A DNA stretch of 50,274 nucleotides from Calditrichota bacterium (GTDB lineage Bacteria; Calditrichota; Calditrichia; Calditrichales; Calditrichaceae). The notes under the pieces are model-generated. The model worked only from the letters and a program-made list of their open reading frames with translations, was not told the DNA's origin and did not search any database. Positions 35,386 to 43,880 of the stretch are shown piece by piece (position 1 is the first letter of the stretch; each line of letters begins with the position of its first letter). Position numbers and translations under genes: made by a program. The stretch is from positions 1 to 50,274 of the forward strand of contig JAJRSO010000006.1 in assembly GCA_024278755.1 (NCBI GenBank), given 5' to 3'.

Positions 35386-35844
35386 ATGAAACTTGCCACG
35401 CTCTGCTATCTGCGTAATAATAACCAGACCCTGATGTTGCATCGTGTGAAAAAAGAAAACGATATGCACGAAGGAAAATGGAACGGACTGGGCGGTAAAC
35501 TGGAACCCGGAGAATCGCCGGAAGAGTGCGCCATTCGTGAGGTAAAAGAGGAGTCCGGACTGGATATTCGGAATCCACAGTTTAAAGGTATACTGACCTT
35601 TCCCGCCTTCAGTAAGAATGAAGACTGGTATGTGTTTCTGTTTGTAATTAGCGAATTTTCCGGAACACTGATTGACTCGGATGAAGGTATTTTGGCATGG
35701 GTTGACAATGATAAACTATTCGATCTACCGCTTTGGGAAGGAGATAAAGTGTTCTTAAAATGGCTGAAAAAAAAACCATTTTTTTCCGCTAAATTCATCT
35801 ATAAAAATAAAAAACTATTAGATTATGATGTAATATTTTATTAA
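35386..35844 (+). CDS. Nudix hydrolase (8-oxo-dGTP diphosphatase-like)
   Basis: 152 residues from the ATG at 35386; there is no clear ribosome binding site, and a TTG at 35371 is the alternative. The Nudix box is complete at residues 37-59 (G37, E43, R51, E52, E55, E56, G58). The start TLCYLRNNNQTLMLHRVKKENDMHEGKWNGLGGK fits the MutT/NUDT1-like group that hydrolyses oxidised purine nucleotides, but the true substrate is uncertain. A TTGACA box lies at 35361-35366 just upstream. Confidence 0.92.
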   Translation: MKLATLCYLRNNNQTLMLHRVKKENDMHEGKWNGLGGKLEPGESPEECAIREVKEESGLDIRNPQFKGILTFPAFSKNEDWYVFLFVISEFSGTLIDSDEGILAWVDNDKLFDLPLWEGDKVFLKWLKKKPFFSAKFIYKNKKLLDYDVIFY

Positions 35845-35851
35845 TCACATT

Positions 35852-35935
35852 CACTCAAATTTTTAAAGTAAAATTTAGGAAACGCCAAAATATAAGCGCC
35901 AAATAACAAATAAACACCAAATTCTAAAATCTAAA
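35852..35935. repeat. AT-rich dispersed intergenic repeat, copy C
   Basis: Highly similar to 10929-11012: CAAATT, TAAAGTAAAATTTAGGA, CGCCAAATAACAAATAAACA and AATTCTAAAAT are shared in order with few mismatches. Located just after the Nudix gene; the remaining bases to 36086 are AT-rich without other structure. Confidence 0.6.
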
Positions 35936-36086
35936 CATGCATCTAAAGGTGATCTCTGTTTAAGACGTATTTGATTTTTGTTATTTGTACTTTAAAGTTT
36001 AAGGCATTACTGTAATCAAAATTTCGGAATTTTTTGCCGATTTTTTCGGTTCTATCGTTGTGTTATAAATGCATATAGGAGAGTGT

Positions 36087-37520
36087 ATGGCTAAAGTTGT
36101 TATTATCGGTGCAGGGTTTGCCGGTCACACAGCCGCCTTATATCTGGGCGACGCCCTCGGTAAAAAACATGAAATTACGGTCGTAAATAAGTTCGATTAT
36201 TTTGGTTTTGTTCCCTCCTGGATTTGGGTTGGTATCGGTCATATGAAGCCGGAAAAAACCGTTTTCCCTCTGGAAAAAATTTACAAAAAAATGCATGTAA
36301 ATTTTGTGCATGGGGCGGTAACCGAAGTACATCCGGATGAGCAATTTGTTCTGGCCGATCGCATGGATGGCAGCGGTTCCGAAAAACTGAAATATGACTA
36401 CCTGTTGAACGCCACCGGTCCGAAACTTAATTTTAGCGCAACCGAAGGCTTGGGACCTCATGAAGGAAACACCGTTTCCATTTGTACGCTGGATCATGCA
36501 AAAGACGCGGCCGAAAAATATACTGCATTGCTTACCCGTTTGGAAAAAGGCGAGACGTTAAAAATTGTTATCGGTACCGGCCATCCGGGCGCAACCTGTC
36601 AGGGCGCCGCTTTTGAGTACTTGTCCAATATTCACAAAGATTTGATGAAACGGAATCTGCGGGATAAAGTGGAACTGACCTGGCTCTCCAATGAGCGGGC
36701 ATTGGGTGATTTTGGCGTTCGCGGTATTTCGGCAAAAATTAAAGGGCAAATTGTACGCAGTGAAGATTTTGTTCGTGAAATCTTTAAAGAAGATGATATT
36801 AAATGGGAAGTGCAAAAAGGGGTTAAAAAAGTAGATAAAAAACGCATTTACTGGGAAGACTACGAAGGCAAAGAGGGTTCCACCGATTATGATTTTGCCA
36901 TGCTCATTCCGCAGTTCCTCGGTATCCCGTTGCGATATCTGGACAAAGACGGTAACGACGTTTCCGAAAAAATTGTGAATAAGCCGGGGTTTACTCTGGT
37001 GGATGGAATTTATGGTTTGCCCTGGCAGGATCTGGCCGATAATCCCGATGCCTGGCCGGGCGTTTATCAGAATCCCACCTATAAAAATATATTTGCCGCC
37101 GGAATCGCTTTTGCGCCGCCGGGGCCCATTTCCAAGCCGCATACCAATCCAAACGGAATGTCTATTTCCGCGGCGCCCCCGCGCACCGGAATGGTCTCAG
37201 GAATCATCGGACGAATTGTGGCTCTGAATATTATTGATTTAATCAATCGCGGTCAGATGACGCATAAGGAACGGATGACGGAGATGGTTGCCGCCTGTAT
37301 CGCTTCTATGGGGGATTCGCTCTGGGACGGCGCTGCCGCAACGATGCTTATGTATCCTGTGGTACCCGATACGCGCACATTCCCAAACGAGCAGGGACGC
37401 GATATGTTTGTGACGCATATGGAAATGGGATTGGCGGGCGCCTGGATGAAACGCATCATCCATTCAACCTTTATGTGGAAATTCCAGGGCCGTCCGGGCT
37501 GGAAAATTATTCCGGAATAG
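36087..37520 (+). CDS. sqr: Sulfide:quinone oxidoreductase-like flavoprotein
   Basis: 477 residues from an ATG after AGGAGAG. The N-terminus VVIIGAGFAGHTAALYL binds FAD, and a second dinucleotide motif area (IVIGTGHPGATCQG) follows. Cysteines C133 and C171 lie near the positions of the redox cysteines in SQR, and a third, C404, is downstream. The C-terminal part with an amphipathic end (MKRIIHSTFMWKFQGRPGWKIIPE) suits membrane attachment. It should oxidise sulfide and pass electrons to quinone, for detoxification or energy. Which SQR type it is cannot be decided by eye. A 33-residue ORF follows after 9 bases. Confidence 0.85.
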   Translation: MAKVVIIGAGFAGHTAALYLGDALGKKHEITVVNKFDYFGFVPSWIWVGIGHMKPEKTVFPLEKIYKKMHVNFVHGAVTEVHPDEQFVLADRMDGSGSEKLKYDYLLNATGPKLNFSATEGLGPHEGNTVSICTLDHAKDAAEKYTALLTRLEKGETLKIVIGTGHPGATCQGAAFEYLSNIHKDLMKRNLRDKVELTWLSNERALGDFGVRGISAKIKGQIVRSEDFVREIFKEDDIKWEVQKGVKKVDKKRIYWEDYEGKEGSTDYDFAMLIPQFLGIPLRYLDKDGNDVSEKIVNKPGFTLVDGIYGLPWQDLADNPDAWPGVYQNPTYKNIFAAGIAFAPPGPISKPHTNPNGMSISAAPPRTGMVSGIIGRIVALNIIDLINRGQMTHKERMTEMVAACIASMGDSLWDGAAATMLMYPVVPDTRTFPNEQGRDMFVTHMEMGLAGAWMKRIIHSTFMWKFQGRPGWKIIPE

Positions 37521-37529
37521 GAGAAGACT

Positions 37530-37631
37530 ATGAGCCGTTCAGCTACAAATAATATATTTTATCAGTTCTGGCGTTTTATTGTATTGAACCTGAAAATATT
37601 GAAAGCGGTGGATCGCAGTAAACGGTCGTAA
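37530..37631 (+). CDS. Small 33-residue basic protein downstream of the SQR-like gene
   Basis: A short frame begins with ATG at 37530, with AGGAGA six bases upstream, nine bases after the SQR-like stop, and ends with TAA at 37629. The peptide begins MSRSATNNIFYQFWRFIVLN and ends LKAVDRSKRS: an amphipathic helix rich in aromatic and aliphatic residues with a basic tail. That would suit a peripheral membrane subunit or anchor for the flavoprotein. I know no named family for it. The ribosome binding site, spacing and composition support a real gene. Confidence 0.6.
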   Translation: MSRSATNNIFYQFWRFIVLNLKILKAVDRSKRS

Positions 37632-37871
37632 ATATCGCCGGTTCGACGGGTGCGCAACCGTTACGCGGAGCATCAGCCATTGGGCAGATTTACAACGCCT
37701 TTGCTCCCCCTCGTTGCACCCTGAGCGAAGTCGATGGCCCCTTTTCAATTGTCGGTACTGACAAAGGAAATAAACAACCCCGCCGCACGTTTAAAATACC
37801 GATTTATCGGTGCAACGGGGTATCCGGAAGGATTTGAATTTTTATCACGACGACCCAAGGGTCGGGGAATA
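37632..37871. other. Palindrome-rich intergenic element
   Basis: This 240-base gap between convergent genes contains several inverted repeats: CGTTGCACC (near 37713) with GGTGCAACG (near 37809), ACCGAT/ATCGGT around TT (near 37797), GACCC/GGGTC (37852-37863). It also holds CACCCTGAGCGAAGTCGA (near 37717), a sequence resembling multi-copy intergenic fragments reported in many bacteria. No gene is supported. It may be a decayed repeat element. Confidence 0.45.
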
Positions 37872-37891
37872 AAACCCATCCGGATGGGTTT
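37872..37891 (-). terminator. 20-bp perfect palindrome acting as terminator of the SDR gene
   Basis: AAACCCATCC (37872-37881) and GGATGGGTTT (37882-37891) are exact reverse complements. On the minus strand the hairpin starts at the SDR stop codon and is followed by TATTCC after its terminal T-run. It could also stop plus-strand read-through from the SQR unit. Confidence 0.6.
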
Positions 37892-38604
37892 CAAAATATT
37901 TTGCGCAAAAGACTAAACGGCAAAGGCGGCAGAATCCAGCTAAACAGCCGCCAGCGTCGTGTAACAAATATATACCGTTTTTTTCGCTCCAGAGCTTTTA
38001 AAATCAGCTGGGCAGCCCTTTCCGGTTTTGCCGCCCAGAACATGTGTTTTTGCCGTTCGATCATTGGCGTTTTCACAAACCCGGGCAGGATAGTCGAAAC
38101 GTAAATACCTTTGCGCTCCAGCCGTAGCCGTAAACCATCCAAATATATTGCCTCAAAGGCCTTGCTGGCATTGTAGGCCGGGTTTGGATTTCCAAAATAT
38201 TTTGCCACCGATGAAATTCCGGCCAGGTGTCCGAATTGCTGTTTTATAAAATAATGGGCTGCAAAAACCGCGGCCTGACTAAAGCCGGTAACATTGGTCT
38301 GAATAATGTTGTGTTCGGTTTCCCAGTTCAGTTCGGAGGTATCGGAACTGACTCCCGAAGAGATGATGCAAATATCCATTCCGTTTAATTTGGAAACAGC
38401 GTTTTTAAGATTTTCGGTCAGAAGATCTGTTTGGCGGATATCTAACACTTGATAATCAAAGTTTTCGGGGAATTCCGTTTTTATTTGTTTTAATTTTTGA
38501 ATATTTCGTCCGCAACCGACAACCCTGCACTTGCTTTGCAGCATCGCTCTGGTTAAGGCCAGTCCGATTCCGGAACTGGCGCCGAGAATTAAAATTTTTT
38601 TCAT
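37891..38604 (-). CDS. SDR-family oxidoreductase
   Basis: 237 residues from the ATG at 38604; an ATG at 38628 would add eight residues, but the shorter form places the first strand (KKILILGASSGIG) at the normal distance. It has the short-chain dehydrogenase features: the cofactor loop GASSGIG (8-14), the NVTG region, catalytic serine in GISSVAKYFG and the YNASK motif. The C-terminus has a hydrophobic segment (LFSWILPPLPFSLLRKIF) that may touch the membrane. Substrate unknown. The stop codon abuts a strong palindromic terminator. Confidence 0.88.
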   Translation of the reverse strand: MKKILILGASSGIGLALTRAMLQSKCRVVGCGRNIQKLKQIKTEFPENFDYQVLDIRQTDLLTENLKNAVSKLNGMDICIISSGVSSDTSELNWETEHNIIQTNVTGFSQAAVFAAHYFIKQQFGHLAGISSVAKYFGNPNPAYNASKAFEAIYLDGLRLRLERKGIYVSTILPGFVKTPMIERQKHMFWAAKPERAAQLILKALERKKRYIFVTRRWRLFSWILPPLPFSLLRKIF

Positions 38605-38667
38605 TTTTTCTTTTCTTAAAAAATTCAAATCTGTAATTTACCGCAGGCAATTTAGAGAAAACACTTT

Positions 38668-39450
38668 ATGATTCAAAATTCCTTTCCCCTTATCGGGACG
38701 TCCGGCTTTAGTTACGACGACTGGTATGGTTTTTTCTATCCGGATAAGCTACCGAAAAACAAAAGGCTCGAATTTTACTGTCAGCATTTTAATAGTGTGG
38801 AAATAAACAGCAGCTATTATAAAATTCCTACGCAACAGACGATAAAGCGTTTAACAGACCGAACCCCGGCAGAGTTTGAATTTATCGTAAAGGTAAATCG
38901 GGAAACCACACACCGGCGCATCGAAAATGAAGCGGCTCTAAAACAACTGAATGCCGCGCTGCTTCCCATGCGGGAAGCAGAAAAACTAAAAGGCCTGCTG
39001 GTCCAGTTTCCTTATTCGTTTAAAAACAATGAGCAGAACCGAAAATACCTTTCCGAAACAGCAGCATTCTGTAAAGGGAATCCTCTGTTTTTTGAATTTC
39101 GTCATTCTTCCTGGATAAAAGCCGCCATACCCTCTTTCTTAAAATCCCTTGGCGTAGGTTATGTGAATGTGGACGAACCACTGTTGCCGGGACTGCTCCC
39201 GCCTCAGGAGATTGTGACGTCTGATTTTGGTTATATTCGTTTCCATGGCAGGAATGAAACGAAGTGGTGGAGCGGGCAGGGCTCCGAGCGCTATGATTAT
39301 TTGTATTCGGAAAATGAACTGAAAAGCTGGACCGGGCACATAAAAGAAATTCTGCGTAAAACCCTAAAAACCTATATTTTTTTTAATAACCATCCCCGTG
39401 GACAGGCCATTCAAAATGCCAGGCAAATGGCTACCTTAATTCGTTCCTAA
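38668..39450 (+). CDS. DUF72 (YecE-like) protein
   Basis: 260 residues. The start IGTSGFSYDDWYGFFYPDKLPKNKRLEFYCQHFNSVEINSSYYKIP and the closing YIFFNNHPRGQAIQNARQMATLI, with FEFRHSSW and GYIRFHGRN between, identify DUF72, a TIM-barrel-like family of unknown biochemistry proposed to be linked to nucleotide or DNA metabolism. It is divergent from the SDR gene and ends 6 bases before the convergent MFS gene. Confidence 0.92.
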   Translation: MIQNSFPLIGTSGFSYDDWYGFFYPDKLPKNKRLEFYCQHFNSVEINSSYYKIPTQQTIKRLTDRTPAEFEFIVKVNRETTHRRIENEAALKQLNAALLPMREAEKLKGLLVQFPYSFKNNEQNRKYLSETAAFCKGNPLFFEFRHSSWIKAAIPSFLKSLGVGYVNVDEPLLPGLLPPQEIVTSDFGYIRFHGRNETKWWSGQGSERYDYLYSENELKSWTGHIKEILRKTLKTYIFFNNHPRGQAIQNARQMATLIRS

Positions 39451-39456
39451 AAGAAT

Positions 39457-40692
39457 CTAAGAATTCCCGTTTATGGGCAGTCGGACCAGTGGAAAGAGGA
39501 TTAAAAAAAACATACTGCCGGCAAAAAGTCCGCCTCCCAGTCCTAAAAGGTCGATTAAAATACCAAATAAAGGCGCGCAGACAGCTACCAGTAGAGTAAC
39601 CAACTGCGATTCGGCCGATAGTCCGGAGGCGAGGATTTCCGATTTTATATGCCCGCTCATAAAGCTTACCATTAATGGTCTGCGGATATTTTGCGCCAGG
39701 TACAGAAATATAAATGCCGCAACGGCCAGTCCGTTTAATTTAGAATAGACAAGTATTCCCGCAAGACTGATACCGCCAATGCCCACGAGATATAAAAGAT
39801 TAATGGCCGAAGCGGAATGTTTAAAATACGTTTCAATTTTCCAGGCATTTTTGGAGGCGAAGGCCGTAAGCAGATACAGAATAGAAAAAACACTGCCAAA
39901 CAGGACAGCGCTACGGGATTCCTGGTTTTTATCCAATAAAAACGGCATTTGCAAAGCCAGCGCTACCAATAGCGGCTGCAGGTAATCTTTATTCGTTTTA
40001 AAAAAAGCGGTGTAAGAGGCGGCGCTGAACAGAAGTTTCAATGTTTGTGCGGATTTAAAAAAGCGGATAAAATCAATGATGGTGTGCCGGAATAGCTGTA
40101 AAACAGAAAAATCCGCTTTGGAGGCGTTTCTTCGGTTATCTGCAGGATATGAGCTGATCAGAGCCAGGTCGAGCAGATAGGGGACAATGCTTATCAGAAA
40201 CAGAGTGCGGTAACCGGTTCCAAAATAAAAAAAAACGGCTGCCAGCAGCGAAACCAAAGCGGATCCGCGTTGCGACCAGGAACGGGTACTTCCGTAATAA
40301 CGGGTTTTTAAGTGCAATAAACCATTCGCTTCGAGATAGTTTAAAATGATAGCTTTGTGTGTCCCGGAACGAAAGGCTTCACCCAGACCGTACAATATCA
40401 TGGCAACGGATAAAAGGAAAAAATGCCTGCTCAGGTAAAAAATAACAAAGGAACTTAGATAGGCGAGCATGGCAAATTGCAGGGCCCGCTTTCTGCTGAA
40501 CGTATCGGCAATAATGCCCGAAGGGATTTCCATTATATTAATTGTAATTTGCCGAATAGAATATAAAAAGCCGATAGAGAGGTAACTGAGTCCGGCTTCT
40601 CTTAGAAAAAGAATAAAAAAAATCTCAAAAAAACGCAGGTTCTTTAAAAAACCATAAGCACAGAATTTAACGTACTGAATGTTTTTGTCCAT
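39457..40692 (-). CDS. Major facilitator superfamily transporter
   Basis: 411 residues with about 12 hydrophobic helices. The loop motif between helices 2 and 3 appears as SGIIADTFSRKRALQFAML, a close form of the MFS A-motif. The sequence FFEIFFILFLREAGLSYLSIGFLYSIRQITINIMEIPSG resembles MFS proteins of the group often annotated as tetracycline-like or sugar exporters; substrate unknown. It ends 6 bases from the convergent DUF72 gene, with no room for a separate terminator. Confidence 0.87.
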   Translation of the reverse strand: MDKNIQYVKFCAYGFLKNLRFFEIFFILFLREAGLSYLSIGFLYSIRQITINIMEIPSGIIADTFSRKRALQFAMLAYLSSFVIFYLSRHFFLLSVAMILYGLGEAFRSGTHKAIILNYLEANGLLHLKTRYYGSTRSWSQRGSALVSLLAAVFFYFGTGYRTLFLISIVPYLLDLALISSYPADNRRNASKADFSVLQLFRHTIIDFIRFFKSAQTLKLLFSAASYTAFFKTNKDYLQPLLVALALQMPFLLDKNQESRSAVLFGSVFSILYLLTAFASKNAWKIETYFKHSASAINLLYLVGIGGISLAGILVYSKLNGLAVAAFIFLYLAQNIRRPLMVSFMSGHIKSEILASGLSAESQLVTLLVAVCAPLFGILIDLLGLGGGLFAGSMFFLILFPLVRLPINGNS

Positions 40693-40801
40693 TGGAAATC
40701 CGGATATTTCTTTAAATCAATATATAAAGATTTTCCATTTAATTAAAGAATATATCACATTTATCCGGCAAAAGGCGCTGGTTGTCTGCGGGATATATAG
40801 G

Positions 40802-40815
40802 AGTCCAATTGGACT
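40802..40815. promoter_or_regulatory. 14-bp perfect palindrome AGTCCAATTGGACT
   Basis: It lies between the divergent MFS and gltX genes, about 110 and 90 bases from their starts. It could be an operator for either promoter. No known operator consensus is claimed. Confidence 0.35.
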
Positions 40816-40902
40816 AAAGTGATATAACGTCTTAAATTTTTTGCCTTTAATCGAAATCCAAACTATATTTAATGATTACAAAAAGGCGGCTCTAACTTCC
40901 CG

Positions 40903-42387
40903 ATGATGGCAGTAAAAACAGATACTTTAAAATTACCGAAACTGCGTTTTGCGCCCAGTCCCACCGGTTTCTTGCATGTGGGCGGAGCGCGTACCGCTAT
41001 TTTTAACTGGCTTGTGGCCCGTAAATACGGGGGCTCGTTTTTACTTCGTATTGAAGATACGGATCAAGAACGATCAACAAGGGCAGCAGAAGAGCAAATA
41101 CGTTCGGCCTTGCGGTTACTTAATATCGATTGGGACGGAGAACCGTATTATCAGAGCGCTCACCGGGAAAGACATTTGCAAACAGCGCACGAGCTGCTGA
41201 AGCAGGGCCGGGCATATCGCTGTTTTTGTTCAAAAGAGGCATTGGCAGAAAAACGGCGTCTGGCCGAGCGGAATAAAATAAATCAGCGCTACGACGGCAC
41301 CTGTCGGGATTTAAACCCAGCGGTGATTGAGCAAAACCTTAAAGATAAAAAACCGTTTTCCATCCGTTTTAAAGTAGAATCCGGACAGGTCTCCTGGAAC
41401 GATCGAATTCACGGCCAGACCAAAGTTGATAATAACACTCTGGATGATTTTATAATTGTCCGTCAGGATGGAACACCGACCTATCCGTTAGCCGTAGTAA
41501 CGGATGATCATGATATGGGAATCACGCTGGTATTGCGCGGCGATGATCATATTGCCAATACCAATAAACAGATTTTGCTGTTCGAAGCGTTGCAATGGCG
41601 CGTTCCGCAGTTTGGTCATATCCCGCTTATTTTGGGGCCGGATAAGGTACGGTTGTCCAAACGGCATGGCGCGGCCTCGGTTGGCGAATTTTTGGAACAG
41701 GGTATTTTACCGGAAGCATTGTTTAATTATCTCTGCCTGTTGGGCTGGTCGCCGGGGGATGATCGTGAAATAATGTCGCGGGAAGAACTGATTAGCGCAT
41801 TTGACTTGAACAGGATTAATCACTCGGCGGCGGTATTTGATGTAAAAAAATTATTTTGGTTAAATAGCCGCTATTTTGCGGGGCTCCCGTTTGATCGGAT
41901 ATGGAAACATGTCCTCAAATGGCTTAAACAAGCGCAGCGGACTATAACTGAACCGGAAACAGAGCGGTTTCGCTTACTGGTCTCTTTACAGCAGGCAAGA
42001 TGCAGTACGTTAAGTGAATTAACAAACGGATTAACAGTATTTTTTGAAACACCGGAGATGTATGAAGAAAAAGGGGTAAGAAAATTTTTTCTTAAAGGGC
42101 AAAGCGAAAAACTGCTTGTATTGTTAAAACAGGAAATTGAAAAAAAAGAAGCGCGTTTTTTTACGGATATTGAAGCAATAGAAGCTTTTATACGTCAATT
42201 TGCCGCAGAACGGGAAGTGGCCGCCGCTAAAGTTATTCACCCGTTGCGCCTGGCGCTAACCGGTAGCAGCGCCAGCCCGGGGATTTTTGAACTATGCTAT
42301 ATTCTGGGAAAAGAAAAAGTGAACAAACGTATCGAAAAAGCGCTCCAATATATTCCTTTGGCACGAGCTGCCGTAACGGAACAATAG
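40903..42387 (+). CDS. gltX: Glutamate--tRNA ligase
   Basis: 494 residues. Class I synthetase charging tRNA-Glu (and perhaps tRNA-Gln in bacteria lacking GlnRS). The HIGH motif is present as PSPTGFLHVGGARTAIFNWL and the KMSKS motif as KVRLSKRHGAASV, with the anticodon-binding alpha-helical domain in the last 170 residues. Two ATGs (40903, 40906) can start it; the difference is one residue. It is probably first gene of a transcript that continues with the kinase/regulator pair 59 bases later. Confidence 0.96.
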   Translation: MMAVKTDTLKLPKLRFAPSPTGFLHVGGARTAIFNWLVARKYGGSFLLRIEDTDQERSTRAAEEQIRSALRLLNIDWDGEPYYQSAHRERHLQTAHELLKQGRAYRCFCSKEALAEKRRLAERNKINQRYDGTCRDLNPAVIEQNLKDKKPFSIRFKVESGQVSWNDRIHGQTKVDNNTLDDFIIVRQDGTPTYPLAVVTDDHDMGITLVLRGDDHIANTNKQILLFEALQWRVPQFGHIPLILGPDKVRLSKRHGAASVGEFLEQGILPEALFNYLCLLGWSPGDDREIMSREELISAFDLNRINHSAAVFDVKKLFWLNSRYFAGLPFDRIWKHVLKWLKQAQRTITEPETERFRLLVSLQQARCSTLSELTNGLTVFFETPEMYEEKGVRKFFLKGQSEKLLVLLKQEIEKKEARFFTDIEAIEAFIRQFAAEREVAAAKVIHPLRLALTGSSASPGIFELCYILGKEKVNKRIEKALQYIPLARAAVTEQ

Positions 42388-42446
42388 GATATCCGGTGAA
42401 GACGAGACAAGAATATATCAAACAACGGAATTTGTAAAAGAAAAAT

Positions 42447-43880
42447 ATGACAACGGAATATCTTAAAATAATCTGTGTGGAAGAGGGAACGGAAATATCC
42501 AAAATTATCCGTTCCATTTACGGTTCGTTGCATTATTTGCTCGAAACCGTTACACCGGATGAAGATATCCATCAGATATTAAAAAAGAGGCTGGCTAATC
42601 TGCTGGTAATTGATAACAGTGCCGCCGCTTATTCCGCTTCAGAACTCCGCCTTATTCGACAAACAAATTCAAAATTGACCATTATCCTGATTGGTCTTGA
42701 TAGTTCGGTTTTAAATGAGATTGATAATTGTACACATATTAAACTTATTTTGCCGGATGAGTTGGTAACAAAATTTCCGTTGTTGCTTAGTGATGTGTAT
42801 TCGGATTTTAGCAGCGCTGTTTATAGCGGTTTGAGCTATGGAAAGCTAATCAAAGAAAGCCTGAATAAAATAGCCGGGCTTGTGCTTATTGTCGATTCCA
42901 ATGGCGAAATTGTGTTTTTGAATCAAACGGGAGAATCTTTGTTTTGCCTGAAAGGCGGAATCTACCAGAGAAGCAATGTAATGGAACTTTTGGTGGAAGG
43001 GCATAAAAGCTGGAAATATATGACCGAGAAAAATCTGAATGCGCCAAAAGAAACACAAACATTTTTGCTTAAATTTATAAATTCCCGGGATGAAATTGTA
43101 TTAAAAACTGTTTTGATGCAACGTATCGAAATTGAAAACCCGTATTTTATCCTGCAGGAAAGCTTCAGGGCAGCTGAAACGCAAGAAAGGACGGAACAGG
43201 AACATCCCATATTGGAGAAATTTGCCGAATCCATTGCCAACGAGCTGCTCAATCCCGTCAATGTCGTCTCCGGACGGTTACAGCTAATTCGTCAGGCGCA
43301 AGGCGAGCAGGGAAAAGGGAATAAAAATCTGGATGCCATCAGCCGCCAGGTTCAGCGTATGGATGAAATAATTGCCAAACTCCTAACCTTTGCCCGCCTG
43401 AAAGAAGATTTTGTTCCCCAGCAGGTACAGATAAATGAGGTGTTACAAAGTTTACGGATGGATCCTTCCATTTCCCGACTGGTTGAACGGAGCCGGATAG
43501 GCTTAACATTTGATTTGCAGAAGCCGTCTCTCCTTATAACAGGGCAGGCTTCGCACTTCGATCTTCTGTTTAAAACACTACTCGAGATAGGGTTTGACTG
43601 CCTGGGAAGCGCCGGGGAAATTGTGGTACGTACCATCGGTACGAATTCGGCGATTAACGTAGAATTTATACTAATGTATCCCCAGGCCTTTTACAATGAT
43701 GATCTTTCGTTTGTCTCCTATCTGGGAGAGGCCGAAAAGAGTACCCGGCGTAAATACATTGAAACAACGATAATAAATCAGATAATCCGCCAATATCACG
43801 GCCGGTATCAAATTAGCAGGTTAGATGGACAGACAGAAAAGCTCGAACTACTTTTTTATAATAATGAGGAGGCTCAATGA
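42447..43880 (+). CDS. Histidine-kinase-like protein lacking the phospho-accepting histidine
   Basis: 477 residues. Residues 1-120 form a receiver-like fold without clear acidic residues, about 135-245 a PAS-like domain (GLVLIVDSNGEIVFLNQTGESLF), then a HisKA-like helix pair and an ATPase-like end. Where kinases have SIAHELxNPL this protein has SIANELLNPV, so the phospho-site is N265. The N box (HFDLLFKTLLEIGFDCL) lacks its asparagine, and the glycine-rich boxes are poorly kept. I infer a pseudokinase that may act as an allosteric or scaffold partner. It overlaps the next regulator gene by 4 bases, so the two are translated together. Confidence 0.8.
   Translation: MTTEYLKIICVEEGTEISKIIRSIYGSLHYLLETVTPDEDIHQILKKRLANLLVIDNSAAAYSASELRLIRQTNSKLTIILIGLDSSVLNEIDNCTHIKLILPDELVTKFPLLLSDVYSDFSSAVYSGLSYGKLIKESLNKIAGLVLIVDSNGEIVFLNQTGESLFCLKGGIYQRSNVMELLVEGHKSWKYMTEKNLNAPKETQTFLLKFINSRDEIVLKTVLMQRIEIENPYFILQESFRAAETQERTEQEHPILEKFAESIANELLNPVNVVSGRLQLIRQAQGEQGKGNKNLDAISRQVQRMDEIIAKLLTFARLKEDFVPQQVQINEVLQSLRMDPSISRLVERSRIGLTFDLQKPSLLITGQASHFDLLFKTLLEIGFDCLGSAGEIVVRTIGTNSAINVEFILMYPQAFYNDDLSFVSYLGEAEKSTRRKYIETTIINQIIRQYHGRYQISRLDGQTEKLELLFYNNEEAQ

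Noticed and set aside
37734-37916. 60-residue open frame in the palindrome-rich gap
   Set aside because: Its codons are made of inverted-repeat sequence, and it overlaps the end of the SDR gene; no binding site.
40693-40902. T-box leader before gltX
   Set aside because: No specifier stem, T-box sequence or antiterminator is visible in the 200-base gap.
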